Shown one piece after another: positions 1-9,153 of a DNA stretch of 61,672 nucleotides. The notes beneath the pieces are model-generated. The model was not told the DNA's origin and searched no databases. It worked only from the letters and a program-made list of their open reading frames with translations. The first letter of the stretch is position 1; each line of letters opens with the position of its first letter. Source of the DNA: an uncultured Clostridia bacterium. GTDB taxonomy: Bacteria > Bacillota > Clostridia > Lachnospirales > Lachnospiraceae. The position numbers and the translations under genes were made by a program. Location: NCBI GenBank assembly GCA_947174885.1, contig CAMWKO010000016.1:1-61672 (forward strand). The letters run 5' to 3'.

Positions 1-53
1 CATTATGATGATGTAAGCTTTTTGAAGCAAAAAATAAAAAATACGGAAACTCA
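1..53 (+). repeat. MITE-like repeat family A, right end only (copy A1)
   Basis: This is the right arm of the element that is complete at 12848-12992 and 20946-21130. It holds the ATGATGTAAG stem, CTTTTTGAAGC, the A/T run and the terminal CGGAAACTC. The left part lies outside the window. It sits immediately upstream of the LysR gene. Confidence 0.8.
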
Positions 54-92
54 AGATAATAAGTACATCTAATATTTGGAGGAGAAAATGTT

Positions 93-974
93 ATGCTTTT
101 TCGTCAAATGGAATATTTACAGGCAATCATAGAATGTGGCAATTTTTATGTAGCCGCTGAAAAATGCAATGTATCTCAGTCTGCAATATCGCAACAAATA
201 AAGAAGCTTGAGGATGAACTTGGTGTACAACTTTTGAAACGCCATAATAGAACCTTCAGTCTCACACCTGCCGGGGAATATTTCTATAAGAAAAGTTTGA
301 TTATTCGCTCAGATCTTGAACAGATGATAAGAGAGACAAAACGTATTGAAGGAAATGATTCTGCTATCCTTAGACTTGGATATTATAAAGGATATCATGG
401 ATATGAATTCTATGAAGCAGTAGAAGAATTCTCTGAAAGATATCCTAATGTAGATGTTCAGATCATAACAGGAAGCCATGACGATTTATACCATGCATTA
501 ATATATAACAAAATTGATCTTGCGTTAAATGATCAGCGCCGTGCTTTTTCAAGTGCATACAACAATTTAATTCTCTCTCAAAGCACAACTTACATCCAGA
601 TATCATCAAGAAATCCATTATCCAGGCTTGACCATATAGAGGCGGAGGATTTAAAAAACATTCCTTGCATCCTTATCATCAATCCTTCCAGTCAAGAGGA
701 AGAGAAAAAATACTATGATGAATATGTCGGATTACATGGAGATTTCATATTCGTTGAAAATATGCAGGAAGCAAGACTAAAAATTATCACCGGACAGGGT
801 TATCTCCCTGTAGATGTCATTGGTGGAGAAGTATGGTTCGATACTTCAATTACCAGAATTCCCCTTACCCGAAATGAAGAGCCGATTCAAAAAAGATACT
901 GCGCCTTTTGGGATAAAGAGAACTCCGGATATTATATTGAAGAGTTTGCAGAAATACTAAAATCCAAATTCTAA
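93..974 (+). CDS. LysR-family transcriptional regulator
   Basis: A 293-residue protein of usual LysR length. Residues about 5-64 form the winged helix-turn-helix, with the family signature AAEKCNVSQSAISQQIKKLE. The rest is a periplasmic-binding-like effector domain that would sense a small molecule. The ATG has a GGAGGAG ribosome site at 78-84. It is the only plus-strand gene in the first 38 kb and faces the convergent methyltransferase gene. LysR regulators usually control a divergent neighbour, but that side is outside the window, so the target is unknown. The family call is firm and the ligand is not predictable. Confidence 0.93.
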   Translation: MLFRQMEYLQAIIECGNFYVAAEKCNVSQSAISQQIKKLEDELGVQLLKRHNRTFSLTPAGEYFYKKSLIIRSDLEQMIRETKRIEGNDSAILRLGYYKGYHGYEFYEAVEEFSERYPNVDVQIITGSHDDLYHALIYNKIDLALNDQRRAFSSAYNNLILSQSTTYIQISSRNPLSRLDHIEAEDLKNIPCILIINPSSQEEEKKYYDEYVGLHGDFIFVENMQEARLKIITGQGYLPVDVIGGEVWFDTSITRIPLTRNEEPIQKRYCAFWDKENSGYYIEEFAEILKSKF

Positions 975-1025
975 AATAAGTATAAGACTAAGTATCTTCA
1001 ACTTTAACTTATACTTATTTCTTAT
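974..1025 (+). terminator. Intrinsic terminator of the LysR gene
   Basis: A perfect 13-bp stem AAATAAGTATAAG (974-986) pairs with CTTATACTTATTT (1008-1020), followed by T-rich sequence. The stem starts inside the stop codon. It could also act on the convergent methyltransferase transcript. Confidence 0.7.
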
Positions 1026-1137
1026 TAGTAAAATATAAATAATAGTAACCCGGTCTATCAGCCTGTATGTTTTGCCTCTTTCTTTGATTTATCAATTAGA
1101 ACTTTACCTTCATACCTGCCAAACTCCGCTTTTATGT

Positions 1138-2295
1138 TTATCTGACTATGTGTTTTTTGTTAGAAAGCATTACGACCGTCTCTATATGTGAAGTGTGCGG
1201 AAACATGTCTACTGCCACAGCACTCCTGCACTTATATCCATGTCCCACCAGATACTTTAAATCCCTTGCCATTGTTTCCGGGTCACATGATACATATATT
1301 AGCTTTTGGGGTGCAAGCCTTATTAAAGAAGATAAAAATTCTTCTGTGCTCCCTGCTCTTGGTGGGTCCATAATGACCACATCTATTTTTTCATTTTGCG
1401 ATGCCAGCTTTACCATATACTTCCCTGCATCTTCATTTATAAAGCGTATATTTTTTATTCCGTTAAGCTTTGCATTTGTTATAGCATCCTTTACTGCCTG
1501 TTTATTTAATTCTACTCCTATAACCTCTTTTACCCTTTTCGAAGCTGTTATTCCTATTGTACCAATACCACAGTAGGCATCTAAAAGCTTTTCATTTCCC
1601 TTGAAATCACAATAGTCTATTGCTGTTTTGTAGAGTATCTCTGTCTGTACATGATTTATCTGATAAAAAGATTTAGACGAAATCTTGAATTTATAGCCAC
1701 ATAATGTATCCTCTATATATCCGTTTCCATATATTACATTTTCCTTATCACCTAATACCATACTTGTACGTCTGTCATTAATGTTTTGTACAATTGTGGT
1801 TATCTCAGGATGGCGCTTTCTTAACTCCAGACAGAAGTTATTTTTAGACGGAAACATATGTGTACCTGTAACTAAAACCACCATCACCTGTCCTGATACA
1901 AAACCTCTTCTGATCATTACATGACGTAATATTCCGTTTCTTCTATCCTCATCATAAATTTGGAGTTTAAAGGATTTTGCCAGTTCTCCTATTGTTTTAA
2001 TAATTCTATCAGCGGTATTATCTTCTATCTGACAATTATCTATTGCTATAAGTTCATGCGTTCCCTCCCTATATACTCCTGATATTATCTCTCCGTTTTT
2101 GTTCCTGCGAAAAGCTGCATTTACCTTATTTCGATAATTGTACGGTGTATCCATTCCTATTATTTTGTCCACCCTGACATATGAGCCTATAAGGGATTTT
2201 ACTTTATGCAATTTTTTCTCAAGCTGTTTCTCATATGGCATATCCTGATAGTTGCAACCACCGCATTTTTTATAATAAGGACAAATATTTTCCAT
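1138..2295 (-). CDS. RlmD/RumA-like RNA m5U methyltransferase without TRAM domain
   Basis: A SAM-dependent RNA uracil-5-methyltransferase of 385 residues. An N-terminal CX5CX2C cluster (C5, C11, C14) plus C88 would hold a [4Fe-4S] centre. The SAM-binding motif DAYCGIGTIG is at 239-248, DPPR at 310-313, and the catalytic Cys337 lies in YVSCDPETMARDL. It lacks the N-terminal TRAM RNA-binding domain that the paralogue at 50268-51683 has, so the substrate may be a different rRNA or tRNA uracil. Its ribosome site GGAG lies in the last codons of the upstream WYL gene, six bases away, so the two are translationally linked. Confidence 0.88.
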   Translation of the reverse strand: MENICPYYKKCGGCNYQDMPYEKQLEKKLHKVKSLIGSYVRVDKIIGMDTPYNYRNKVNAAFRRNKNGEIISGVYREGTHELIAIDNCQIEDNTADRIIKTIGELAKSFKLQIYDEDRRNGILRHVMIRRGFVSGQVMVVLVTGTHMFPSKNNFCLELRKRHPEITTIVQNINDRRTSMVLGDKENVIYGNGYIEDTLCGYKFKISSKSFYQINHVQTEILYKTAIDYCDFKGNEKLLDAYCGIGTIGITASKRVKEVIGVELNKQAVKDAITNAKLNGIKNIRFINEDAGKYMVKLASQNEKIDVVIMDPPRAGSTEEFLSSLIRLAPQKLIYVSCDPETMARDLKYLVGHGYKCRSAVAVDMFPHTSHIETVVMLSNKKHIVR

Positions 2296-2301
2296 ATATA
2301 T

Positions 2302-3282
2302 CTAGTACTCCTTTAGAATATCTTCCAAATACTTTTTGTACTCATCTTTCACTGCTTCATCTCCAAGTAGCTTTACACTGCTTCCCAGACCTGTAAGCCA
2401 TCCGAAGAACTGACTGCTCTTAACTACATCCACGCTTGTCTTATACCTCTTCTCACCGGTTTTAATAATCGGAATATTATTTCCAAATCTGTCTATCATT
2501 ACACCTATCATATGTTTTGGAAATTCAAGACTTACCTTTACGCTTTCTCCACCATACATTCCGAAGGTTTTCTTTGAAAACTTGGCGTGGTCAAATTTTA
2601 TATTTTCACTTTCCTGACTTCTCTTTTCCTCTAAAAGTATAATATCCTTCATCTTATCCACGCGATAGTGTTTTATCTTTTTTTCATTTTCTTCATATGC
2701 TACTAAATAATAATTTTCGTCATTCCATACAAGACTGACAGGTGACACCAGATATTCATTGCCATCCCTTTTTAATACAAGCATTTTCTTATCATTCCAC
2801 TCCAAATACTTAAATTTTATTTTAACATTTTCCTGTATTGCTTCATGAATGTGGTCAACATTATAATAAATACTTTCATTTACTGTCTTTACCCTATCTG
2901 CTACATAAACCTGTCTTTCCAGTTTTTTTGCCTCATATTTACTGGTAAAATCTTCCAGCTTTTTAATGAGCTGCTGTGATTTCTTTTCACTTAAAAACTT
3001 GGAGGCCACAACTGCATCGACCAGCATTTTTAACTCCGGAAGTTCAAACACATCCCCTACTAAATAATATCCCATGGGACTTTTACTTAATATAATTTCA
3101 TATCCATATTTGCGAAGCATTTCAATGTCATTATATATACTTTTTCTTTCAGCTTTAATATCGTTTGCTGCTAATTTTTGAATAATTTCACTTGTATTAA
3201 TAACATGATTTTCATCTGTATATCTTTTTAAGATATCAATTAAGTATAATATTTTTAATTTTTGATTTTCACTTTTTGCCAT
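2302..3282 (-). CDS. WYL-domain transcriptional regulator
   Basis: About 326 residues. The N-terminal winged HTH (first about 65 residues) is followed by a WYL ligand-binding domain, visible as the YLVSPVSLVWNDENYYLVAY and HYRVDKM segments, then the WCX-type C-terminus. I chose the ATG at 3282 (MAKSENQ) over the upstream codon at 3333 because GGAGAGGCAGAT precedes it. It is cotranscribed with the downstream methyltransferase. WYL proteins often respond to nucleic acids or nucleotide ligands, so a link to RNA modification or stress is plausible but is inference. Confidence 0.85.
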   Translation of the reverse strand: MAKSENQKLKILYLIDILKRYTDENHVINTSEIIQKLAANDIKAERKSIYNDIEMLRKYGYEIILSKSPMGYYLVGDVFELPELKMLVDAVVASKFLSEKKSQQLIKKLEDFTSKYEAKKLERQVYVADRVKTVNESIYYNVDHIHEAIQENVKIKFKYLEWNDKKMLVLKRDGNEYLVSPVSLVWNDENYYLVAYEENEKKIKHYRVDKMKDIILLEEKRSQESENIKFDHAKFSKKTFGMYGGESVKVSLEFPKHMIGVMIDRFGNNIPIIKTGEKRYKTSVDVVKSSQFFGWLTGLGSSVKLLGDEAVKDEYKKYLEDILKEY

Positions 3283-3357
3283 ATCTGCCTCTCCAAATAT
3301 TTTATAAACTGTTACAAATATATTTTGCGACAATTCTTTTTATCTTTTGTGTAATTT

Positions 3358-4680
3358 CTAATGACTTCTCAATTGATTTACAAGCCACATACCGCTTTCT
3401 GTAAGCTCCGCATCTGTCCATCCGCTTGTCTTTCCGCAGGAACTGGAAATAATTGCTGAGGATTCAGCTTTATTTGATAAATTCCAACCTACAAAGCTGA
3501 CATTGTATCTGTCAAGCAGTTCCATCCACTGGTTTGCAGAGTATACATCATTCCAACCATTGCCGGAGGCATCACATATACTAAACTCTGAAACAAAAAC
3601 CGGAAGTCCCTTACCAAGAGCATACTCCAGCTTTTGTCTGTTCCAATCCTGATGTGTTGCCGCATAAAAATGACAGGTGTACATAATGTTACTATATCCT
3701 GTAATAGGGTCGTCAGCTGCAATATCAACATCCTGTGACCAGGTAGTAGTACCTACTAATATAATACCATCCGGGTCATTATTTCTGATAGTCTTAATCA
3801 AATCTATTGCATATGGCTTTACATCATTCGCCCAAGTAATATTTCCGTTTGGCTCATTACAGATTTCATAAAGCACATTGTTGTAATCCTTATATTTTGC
3901 AGACATTTTATTAAAGAATTTTATTGCCTGGCTTTTGTATATATTTGGATTGCCATCACTTAATATATGCCAGTCAATAATAACATACATTCCAAGCTCA
4001 GTAGCATACTGTACAGCCTCCTCTACTCTATCGGAAAGTCCCTCATAGTATCCTGCCGACGGGTCAGAATACATCGCAATTCTAATTACATTTCCACCAA
4101 AGCTGTCTCTTATAGTCTTAAAGGCCTCCTTATTTATGTATTGCGGAAACCATACAATTCCATGAGTGCTTACACCATTAAGTACGACTGTCTGTCCTGA
4201 CTCATTCACCAGCTTTGTACCATCTACATGCAGCTTTTGTATCAATCCGTTTGGCTGTGTATTAACTGATGAATTACCTCCTGCATTTGTATTCTGAGCA
4301 GACGTATTTTTCTTTGTAGTAGTTTCCTCCTGTCTGGCAGTAGTCTCTGACGAAGTAGTTTTATTTACTGTAGTTTTTTCCTCCGTAGTGGTTTCATCTG
4401 TCGTATCTCTCTCTGCAGTAGTGGTTTCATCTGTCGTTTTTTCTTCTATACTGATTGTTGTATCATCATCTGTTGCAGTTTTTTCATTTTCAGCCTCCTT
4501 AAATATGCTGTTTTGTATTTCCTCTAATTCTGATGTACGATTAGAGGAGTTTACTGCTACAACAATACCTATCACAGCCAGTATAAGTGAAATTGAAGAA
4601 ATAATAACGCTTATAAATGATACTTTGTTTTCTGTTATATTTTTTAAAATTTTTATAATAATATTTTCCTGATTATCCAT
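3358..4680 (-). CDS. GH5 endoglucanase, membrane-anchored
   Basis: 440 residues. A short cytoplasmic start is followed by one transmembrane helix (about 22-44), a Thr/Glu-rich linker (about 66-140) and a glycoside hydrolase family 5 catalytic domain (about 148-438). The GH5 proton donor is Glu276 in YEICNEPNG and the nucleophile is Glu365 in PVFVSEFS. The IDWH and HFYA motifs are present. It should act outside the cell on beta-1,4-glucans; mannan or xyloglucan cannot be excluded from sequence alone. No clear Shine-Dalgarno precedes the ATG, unusual for this window. Confidence 0.9.
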   Translation of the reverse strand: MDNQENIIIKILKNITENKVSFISVIISSISLILAVIGIVVAVNSSNRTSELEEIQNSIFKEAENEKTATDDDTTISIEEKTTDETTTAERDTTDETTTEEKTTVNKTTSSETTARQEETTTKKNTSAQNTNAGGNSSVNTQPNGLIQKLHVDGTKLVNESGQTVVLNGVSTHGIVWFPQYINKEAFKTIRDSFGGNVIRIAMYSDPSAGYYEGLSDRVEEAVQYATELGMYVIIDWHILSDGNPNIYKSQAIKFFNKMSAKYKDYNNVLYEICNEPNGNITWANDVKPYAIDLIKTIRNNDPDGIILVGTTTWSQDVDIAADDPITGYSNIMYTCHFYAATHQDWNRQKLEYALGKGLPVFVSEFSICDASGNGWNDVYSANQWMELLDRYNVSFVGWNLSNKAESSAIISSSCGKTSGWTDAELTESGMWLVNQLRSH

Positions 4681-4798
4681 ATATCTATTTTATTTCAAAA
4701 TTTATCTGTTGTAAATATAAGATTACTTTAGTTTCTGTTTTTTTAATACTGTCAGAGAAAACCAAATGTGAAGCTTTCACACCTGAAGTCAAAAACAA

Positions 4799-4907
4799 AA
4801 AAAGATGGGGCTGTCGCACTAAAATTAAATCTTATCATATATAGTCTATTGAATATATTTTATTGACTATATATGGTATTTATTTAATACGACAACTCCA
4901 TCTTTTT
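4799..4907. repeat. 109-bp near-perfect palindromic element E
   Basis: Left arm (from AAAAAGATGGGGCTGTCGCA at 4799) and right arm (ending GACAACTCCATCTTTTT at 4907) are inverted copies over about 48 bp with few mismatches. The TGTCGCA-containing ends resemble insertion-sequence terminal repeats, which suggests a MITE. It begins 12 bp after the stop of the minus-strand lipoprotein gene and ends on that strand in a T run, so it may also terminate that transcript. Confidence 0.7.
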
Positions 4908-4918
4908 ACTATACAGGC

Positions 4919-5425
4919 TTATTTAAACATATCATTGAAGGCATATTTTCCATTTTGTGCCTGATTTCCAATAATAAGCATTAAATAATTACCATTTTTA
5001 ACTACTGTAGCGCCTTGAAATTTAGAGCCCTCTTCTGCATCATATATAGAAAAAGTATTTCTTCTTGTTTCTAATCTTTCCTCTAAATCTGCCTGCACTT
5101 TTTTTAAATCCTCACTGTTTTTCAACTGAATAACAACCACTTCATCTGCTTTTCCATCCTTCGAATATGCAAAAACAAAATCCTTAATCTTATCCTGCTC
5201 TAAATCTGTCACATAGGTAAATGAATCTTTACCCTCATCTGTAGTATTATCTACTACTGTCATTTCCGGCATATCTGTAATTGAGGCTGATACTTTATCA
5301 TATATTTCCTTTGAAGTATATTTACCCTCACTTTCTTCCTTATCACCACATGCTGTCAGAGATAATATTCCAATCACCATCAAAAATACTACTAAACTAA
5401 TTTTTTTTCTATTTATCTTTACCAT
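4919..5425 (-). CDS. DUF4358-like lipoprotein
   Basis: 168 residues with a lipoprotein signal: basic start, hydrophobic stretch and lipobox LTAC with Cys26. The mature part, KEIYDKVSASITDMPEMTV onwards, resembles DUF4358 lipoproteins common in Lachnospiraceae. No catalytic motif is visible. It should sit on the outer face of the membrane. It lies between the transglutaminase gene (5498-6598) and GH5, all on one strand, but the hairpin element separates it from GH5. Confidence 0.7.
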   Translation of the reverse strand: MVKINRKKISLVVFLMVIGILSLTACGDKEESEGKYTSKEIYDKVSASITDMPEMTVVDNTTDEGKDSFTYVTDLEQDKIKDFVFAYSKDGKADEVVVIQLKNSEDLKKVQADLEERLETRRNTFSIYDAEEGSKFQGATVVKNGNYLMLIIGNQAQNGKYAFNDMFK

Positions 5426-5497
5426 CCTTTACTCCTTTATTTGAACTGTACAATATATTATCACTACTTTTCTTTTAATAACCCATATAATTATCAG

Positions 5498-6598
5498 TTA
5501 ACCTATAAGCCCACCTGGAGTAAAATAATAGTCATCATCTATAGTTCCAAAAAGCTCATCCAGTTTTTCATCAATAGCAGTATAATCAATATTAGGGTCA
5601 TCAAATCCAGGAGTATCCGTATCATCAAAATCATATATAAAATATGAAAATGCTACTATTATAGCGCCATCATTATGTAATGTTGCAAAATTTGCATATC
5701 CGTTATCGTCATTCATTCTGCTTTCCATTCCATATACAACATAAGAAACAATAGCCTCATTCTCTACTGTATTTTCTATTTCAAAATATCCACTATATAT
5801 TTCATTTTTGTATAAATTACTAATCTCTTTCATTAATTCTAATGGATTATCCAATTTTACTTTATGACTTTCAATATAATTGTATTTCGTACCATTAGCT
5901 ACAGGATATAAGGATGCATCCCAATCATGGCTATTGCCTGCATATTCATCATTCATATTAAAGCTGCTATATAATGGAGAATAATTATCTGCGTCCATAT
6001 AACAGTCAACTATGTACCAGCAATCATCATCTAATTTTACAATATTCCATGAATGTCCAAGACCTGTATCATGCATGATAATACAATCTAATCCGATCAT
6101 ATTTGTAAGAAGTCTGAAGCTTGTAGCAAAGCCTACACATACTGCCTGTTTATTTTGCAATACACCATATGGTCTGTCTACAATCCCCCTTGCTTCCGGA
6201 ACAGCTACTGTACCATTTTCTTCATGCGATACATTTTCACAAATCCATTTATAAATAGCTTCCTCTTTTTCATAGACTGACATATTATCTGTAATAATTT
6301 CATCAAGTATGGCAGATGCTACTTCTAATGTCTTTTTATCTTCATCATTTAACGCTGAGGAATCTCCTGAAATATATGCATCCGATATATTCTTTGTAGA
6401 TATTATCTGATACTGTCCGCCTATTAATACATTTTCAAAATCATCTTCCTGTTCATTGTTTTTACTTTCTTCCTCACTTGCCTTTTTCATATTCTTAACC
6501 TCTGCAAAACTGATAATACTAAATGTAGTACTAACTGCTGTAGCTGCAACTAAAATCACTATTACTACAGCTAAAATCACCTTAGATGTTTTTTTCAT
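5498..6598 (-). CDS. Membrane-anchored transglutaminase-like protein
   Basis: 366 residues. One N-terminal transmembrane helix (about 7-33) and an extracytoplasmic transglutaminase-like core. The Cys-His-Asp triad is Cys154 (QAVCVGFA), His182 (GLGHSWNIV) and Asp198 (WYIVDCYMD). Such domains are cysteine proteases or crosslinkers acting on the cell surface; the substrate is unknown. I chose the ATG at 6598 (MKKTSK) over 6616 because AGGAATAGG stands before it. A second transglutaminase-like lipoprotein is at 52280-53539. Confidence 0.82.
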   Translation of the reverse strand: MKKTSKVILAVVIVILVAATAVSTTFSIISFAEVKNMKKASEEESKNNEQEDDFENVLIGGQYQIISTKNISDAYISGDSSALNDEDKKTLEVASAILDEIITDNMSVYEKEEAIYKWICENVSHEENGTVAVPEARGIVDRPYGVLQNKQAVCVGFATSFRLLTNMIGLDCIIMHDTGLGHSWNIVKLDDDCWYIVDCYMDADNYSPLYSSFNMNDEYAGNSHDWDASLYPVANGTKYNYIESHKVKLDNPLELMKEISNLYKNEIYSGYFEIENTVENEAIVSYVVYGMESRMNDDNGYANFATLHNDGAIIVAFSYFIYDFDDTDTPGFDDPNIDYTAIDEKLDELFGTIDDDYYFTPGGLIG

Positions 6599-6778
6599 AA
6601 ATCCTATTCCTTTCATATGTATTTCTTTGATTTTCCTCTATAGTGTATTCAACTCTAATCCTACATACATTTTATAGTAACGGCTATATTTACAATATAC
6701 CCTGCAATATATTTCAAACTCCGGCTTTCTTTTAAAAACAAAATAGGTAATTTGGAGTAACCTACTAAATTATATAAA

Positions 6779-6815
6779 ATCAACTGTGCTATTTGTACTA
6801 GCACAGTTGCTTTTA
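6779..6815 (-). terminator. Terminator after the carbohydrate-binding lipoprotein operon
   Basis: Stem CAACTGTGCT (6781-6790) pairs with AGCACAGTTG (6800-6809), with T-rich flanks on both sides. It lies 28 bp beyond the minus-strand stop at 6837. Confidence 0.65.
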
Positions 6816-6836
6816 TATCATACAATATTTTATTTG

Positions 6837-8471
6837 TCAATGAAATATTTCTTCTCTATCCGGAACCTCCATTCCGTCCGGCATTTTCATATCATCTGGT
6901 TTATTCACTCTATTATCACCATTTCCCATATTGTCTCCATTTCTATCTCCTCCGTTTCCAAAACCTCCGGGATTTCCAAAGCCACTACCATAAATTGTAC
7001 TTTCCATGTTTACTGTAGTTTCTTCTCCTGCCATTGATACGGTGTAAGTTTCTCCCACCTTTATGTCAGGTGTACTTATAACTACTGAATTATACGATTT
7101 ATCAGGAGTAAATCTTGCAAGTACTTCATCGGCACTGTTTTTAATTATAATTTCACCTGTAACCATACCTGAAATATTTACAAGCATAGAGCCCTGTGCT
7201 GAACCACTACTAAAGTTCTCTGCCATTCCAGCTGAACCTGCTGCCACAACTGTACCACCGGTAATAATCCCCTCCAATTCATAATCTATAGCACCATTAG
7301 CAGAATTAGTAGGACCTGATATATATAATTCCCCACCTGATATATATATGTTTCCATTTGAATCAATACCATCACCACCTGCATTTACATAAGTAACTCC
7401 GCCCGCTATACTTATATAAAGACTGCTATCACCTTTCATACTATTACTGTTACTGTTTCCTCCTGATGCATTTATACCATCATCGCCTGATACAATAGAT
7501 ATATTTCCTGCATTTATATCTATATACATTCCCTCAAGTCCCTCATTACATTTTGTAATATTAACATTTCCCCCGTTTATCATCAACGCTGAGTTTGCTG
7601 ACATACCATCATCATCACTTGATATTTCAAAACTTCCGCCCTCTATATATATATATCCTTTTTTTACATCATCCTCATTATCTGCATGCAGGCCATCACC
7701 ATTACATACAAAATTAAATGTACCATCCGCAATTCTAATACTATTCTTACCTGAAAGTGCATGAACGGCAGCTGTAATATTATACTCTCCACTTGTTATC
7801 TTCAAATCCTTTTTTGATACTATGCCATGAGCATTTTCACAGGAAACTGTAAGAGTACCAGCTCCATTAAGAGTCAAATCGCATTTTGAAAATATAACTC
7901 CGTCTATATTGTTATCATCTATATTTATAAATTTACCTTTTGAAGTCAACAGATTATCACTGCCATTTGCTAATGTAACAAAGACCTTATCTGCACTTCT
8001 TATATATATAGCAGCACTGCTATTACAGGTAATATCTGCATTATCTAATACTATTTGCAGCTTGTCCGTATCTGATGCTTCTACTATAATCTGTCCGTCT
8101 GACAGTTTTCCTGAAAGAATAAAAGTTCCCTCGCCTTTAATAGTAGCAACATTATCTTTGATATCTACAAGCGAAGATGCACACTCAATTTTGCTTTCAT
8201 TTAAGTTAATCAGAACAGCTTTTTCCTCATCATATCCTATTTCCTTATCTCTGCCTATAAACATTTCTCCAATATTAATAATTTCATTTCCTTTATTATT
8301 TGAAGACATAATATTTGAAGATGTGTTGTCTGTTTCATTACCATTGCTTTTTGTAGCTGCATCATCACTGCTTTTTTCACATCCGAAAAATAATACACTA
8401 CTGCACAATACTACTATAGTAAACAGTATGGCTATAGCTTTTCCTCCTAAATTCCTTCCTCTACAACTCAT
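6837..8471 (-). CDS. Cthe_2159-type carbohydrate-binding lipoprotein
   Basis: 544 residues with lipobox LFFGC (Cys31). Repeating beta-helix strands such as IVLDNADITCNSSAAIYIRS, GTLTVSC and YIYIEGGSFEISSDDDGMSA match the Cthe_2159 family, a right-handed beta-helix related to pectate lyases. The founding member, from Clostridium thermocellum, binds acidic plant polysaccharides. The tail (about 490-544) is rich in Gly, Asn, Asp and Met and looks disordered. It starts inside the last codons of the DUF4956 gene behind AGGAGGTG, so it is the third gene of the VTC operon. Confidence 0.85.
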   Translation of the reverse strand: MSCRGRNLGGKAIAILFTIVVLCSSVLFFGCEKSSDDAATKSNGNETDNTSSNIMSSNNKGNEIINIGEMFIGRDKEIGYDEEKAVLINLNESKIECASSLVDIKDNVATIKGEGTFILSGKLSDGQIIVEASDTDKLQIVLDNADITCNSSAAIYIRSADKVFVTLANGSDNLLTSKGKFINIDDNNIDGVIFSKCDLTLNGAGTLTVSCENAHGIVSKKDLKITSGEYNITAAVHALSGKNSIRIADGTFNFVCNGDGLHADNEDDVKKGYIYIEGGSFEISSDDDGMSANSALMINGGNVNITKCNEGLEGMYIDINAGNISIVSGDDGINASGGNSNSNSMKGDSSLYISIAGGVTYVNAGGDGIDSNGNIYISGGELYISGPTNSANGAIDYELEGIITGGTVVAAGSAGMAENFSSGSAQGSMLVNISGMVTGEIIIKNSADEVLARFTPDKSYNSVVISTPDIKVGETYTVSMAGEETTVNMESTIYGSGFGNPGGFGNGGDRNGDNMGNGDNRVNKPDDMKMPDGMEVPDREEIFH

Positions 8472-9153
8472 TCACATTCACCTCCTGCATTGAAATTATT
8501 ATTTCAAGATTTCCATTTCTGGTTCGTAAAGCATCTATAAATTCCTTTTCTTCAGAACTGTTCTTCAATATAATATTATATTGTATTTTGAACATGCTAC
8601 CCATATTTGTTGTCTTTACAGAAACAGTTTCACATTTTGATGTATACTTTTCCATTATATCATCAAATGCGTGTATGTAATTTAAATCCTCCGGTATTGT
8701 GATTTTTAAGGATTTCTCCTTACTTTCTTTCATCCTGCCAAACCCTGTTACCGAAAACAGAAGTATTGCTGCACATATGATAACTGTAAATAATACTGCG
8801 TATCCAAGATAACCTACGCCTGTAATAAGTCCTGCACTCATTGCTATAAATATTGTACTTATTTCTTTTGCAGTTCCGGGTATGGACCTGAATCTTACAA
8901 GACTAAATGCACCTGCTACTGCTATACCTGTTCCAATATTACCATTTACCATCATAATAACTACACATACTACTGCCGGTAAAATAGATACTGTAACTAC
9001 AAAGCTTTTTGTATATCTGTTTTTATATCTGAAGGTTAATGCTATTATTACACCAATAATAAATGACACTGCAATACATAGTATAAACTTCGGTACATCC
9101 ACCGCCGAATTTAATCCGTTATCAAAAACTCCTGAAAATATTGTATCTAACAT
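8461..9153 (-). CDS. DUF4956 membrane protein
   Basis: 230 residues. Membrane segments lie at about 23-43, 51-69, 72-88 and 100-137, followed by a soluble domain of about 90 residues (from KITIPEDLNYIHAF). This is the DUF4956 layout; the function is unknown. The gene overlaps the upstream VTC gene by 7 bp and the downstream Cthe_2159 gene by 11 bp, a tight translational coupling that argues for one membrane complex or pathway. GAFSLVRFRS in the third segment is the most conserved-looking part. Confidence 0.82.
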   Translation of the reverse strand: MLDTIFSGVFDNGLNSAVDVPKFILCIAVSFIIGVIIALTFRYKNRYTKSFVVTVSILPAVVCVVIMMVNGNIGTGIAVAGAFSLVRFRSIPGTAKEISTIFIAMSAGLITGVGYLGYAVLFTVIICAAILLFSVTGFGRMKESKEKSLKITIPEDLNYIHAFDDIMEKYTSKCETVSVKTTNMGSMFKIQYNIILKNSSEEKEFIDALRTRNGNLEIIISMQEVNVNEL

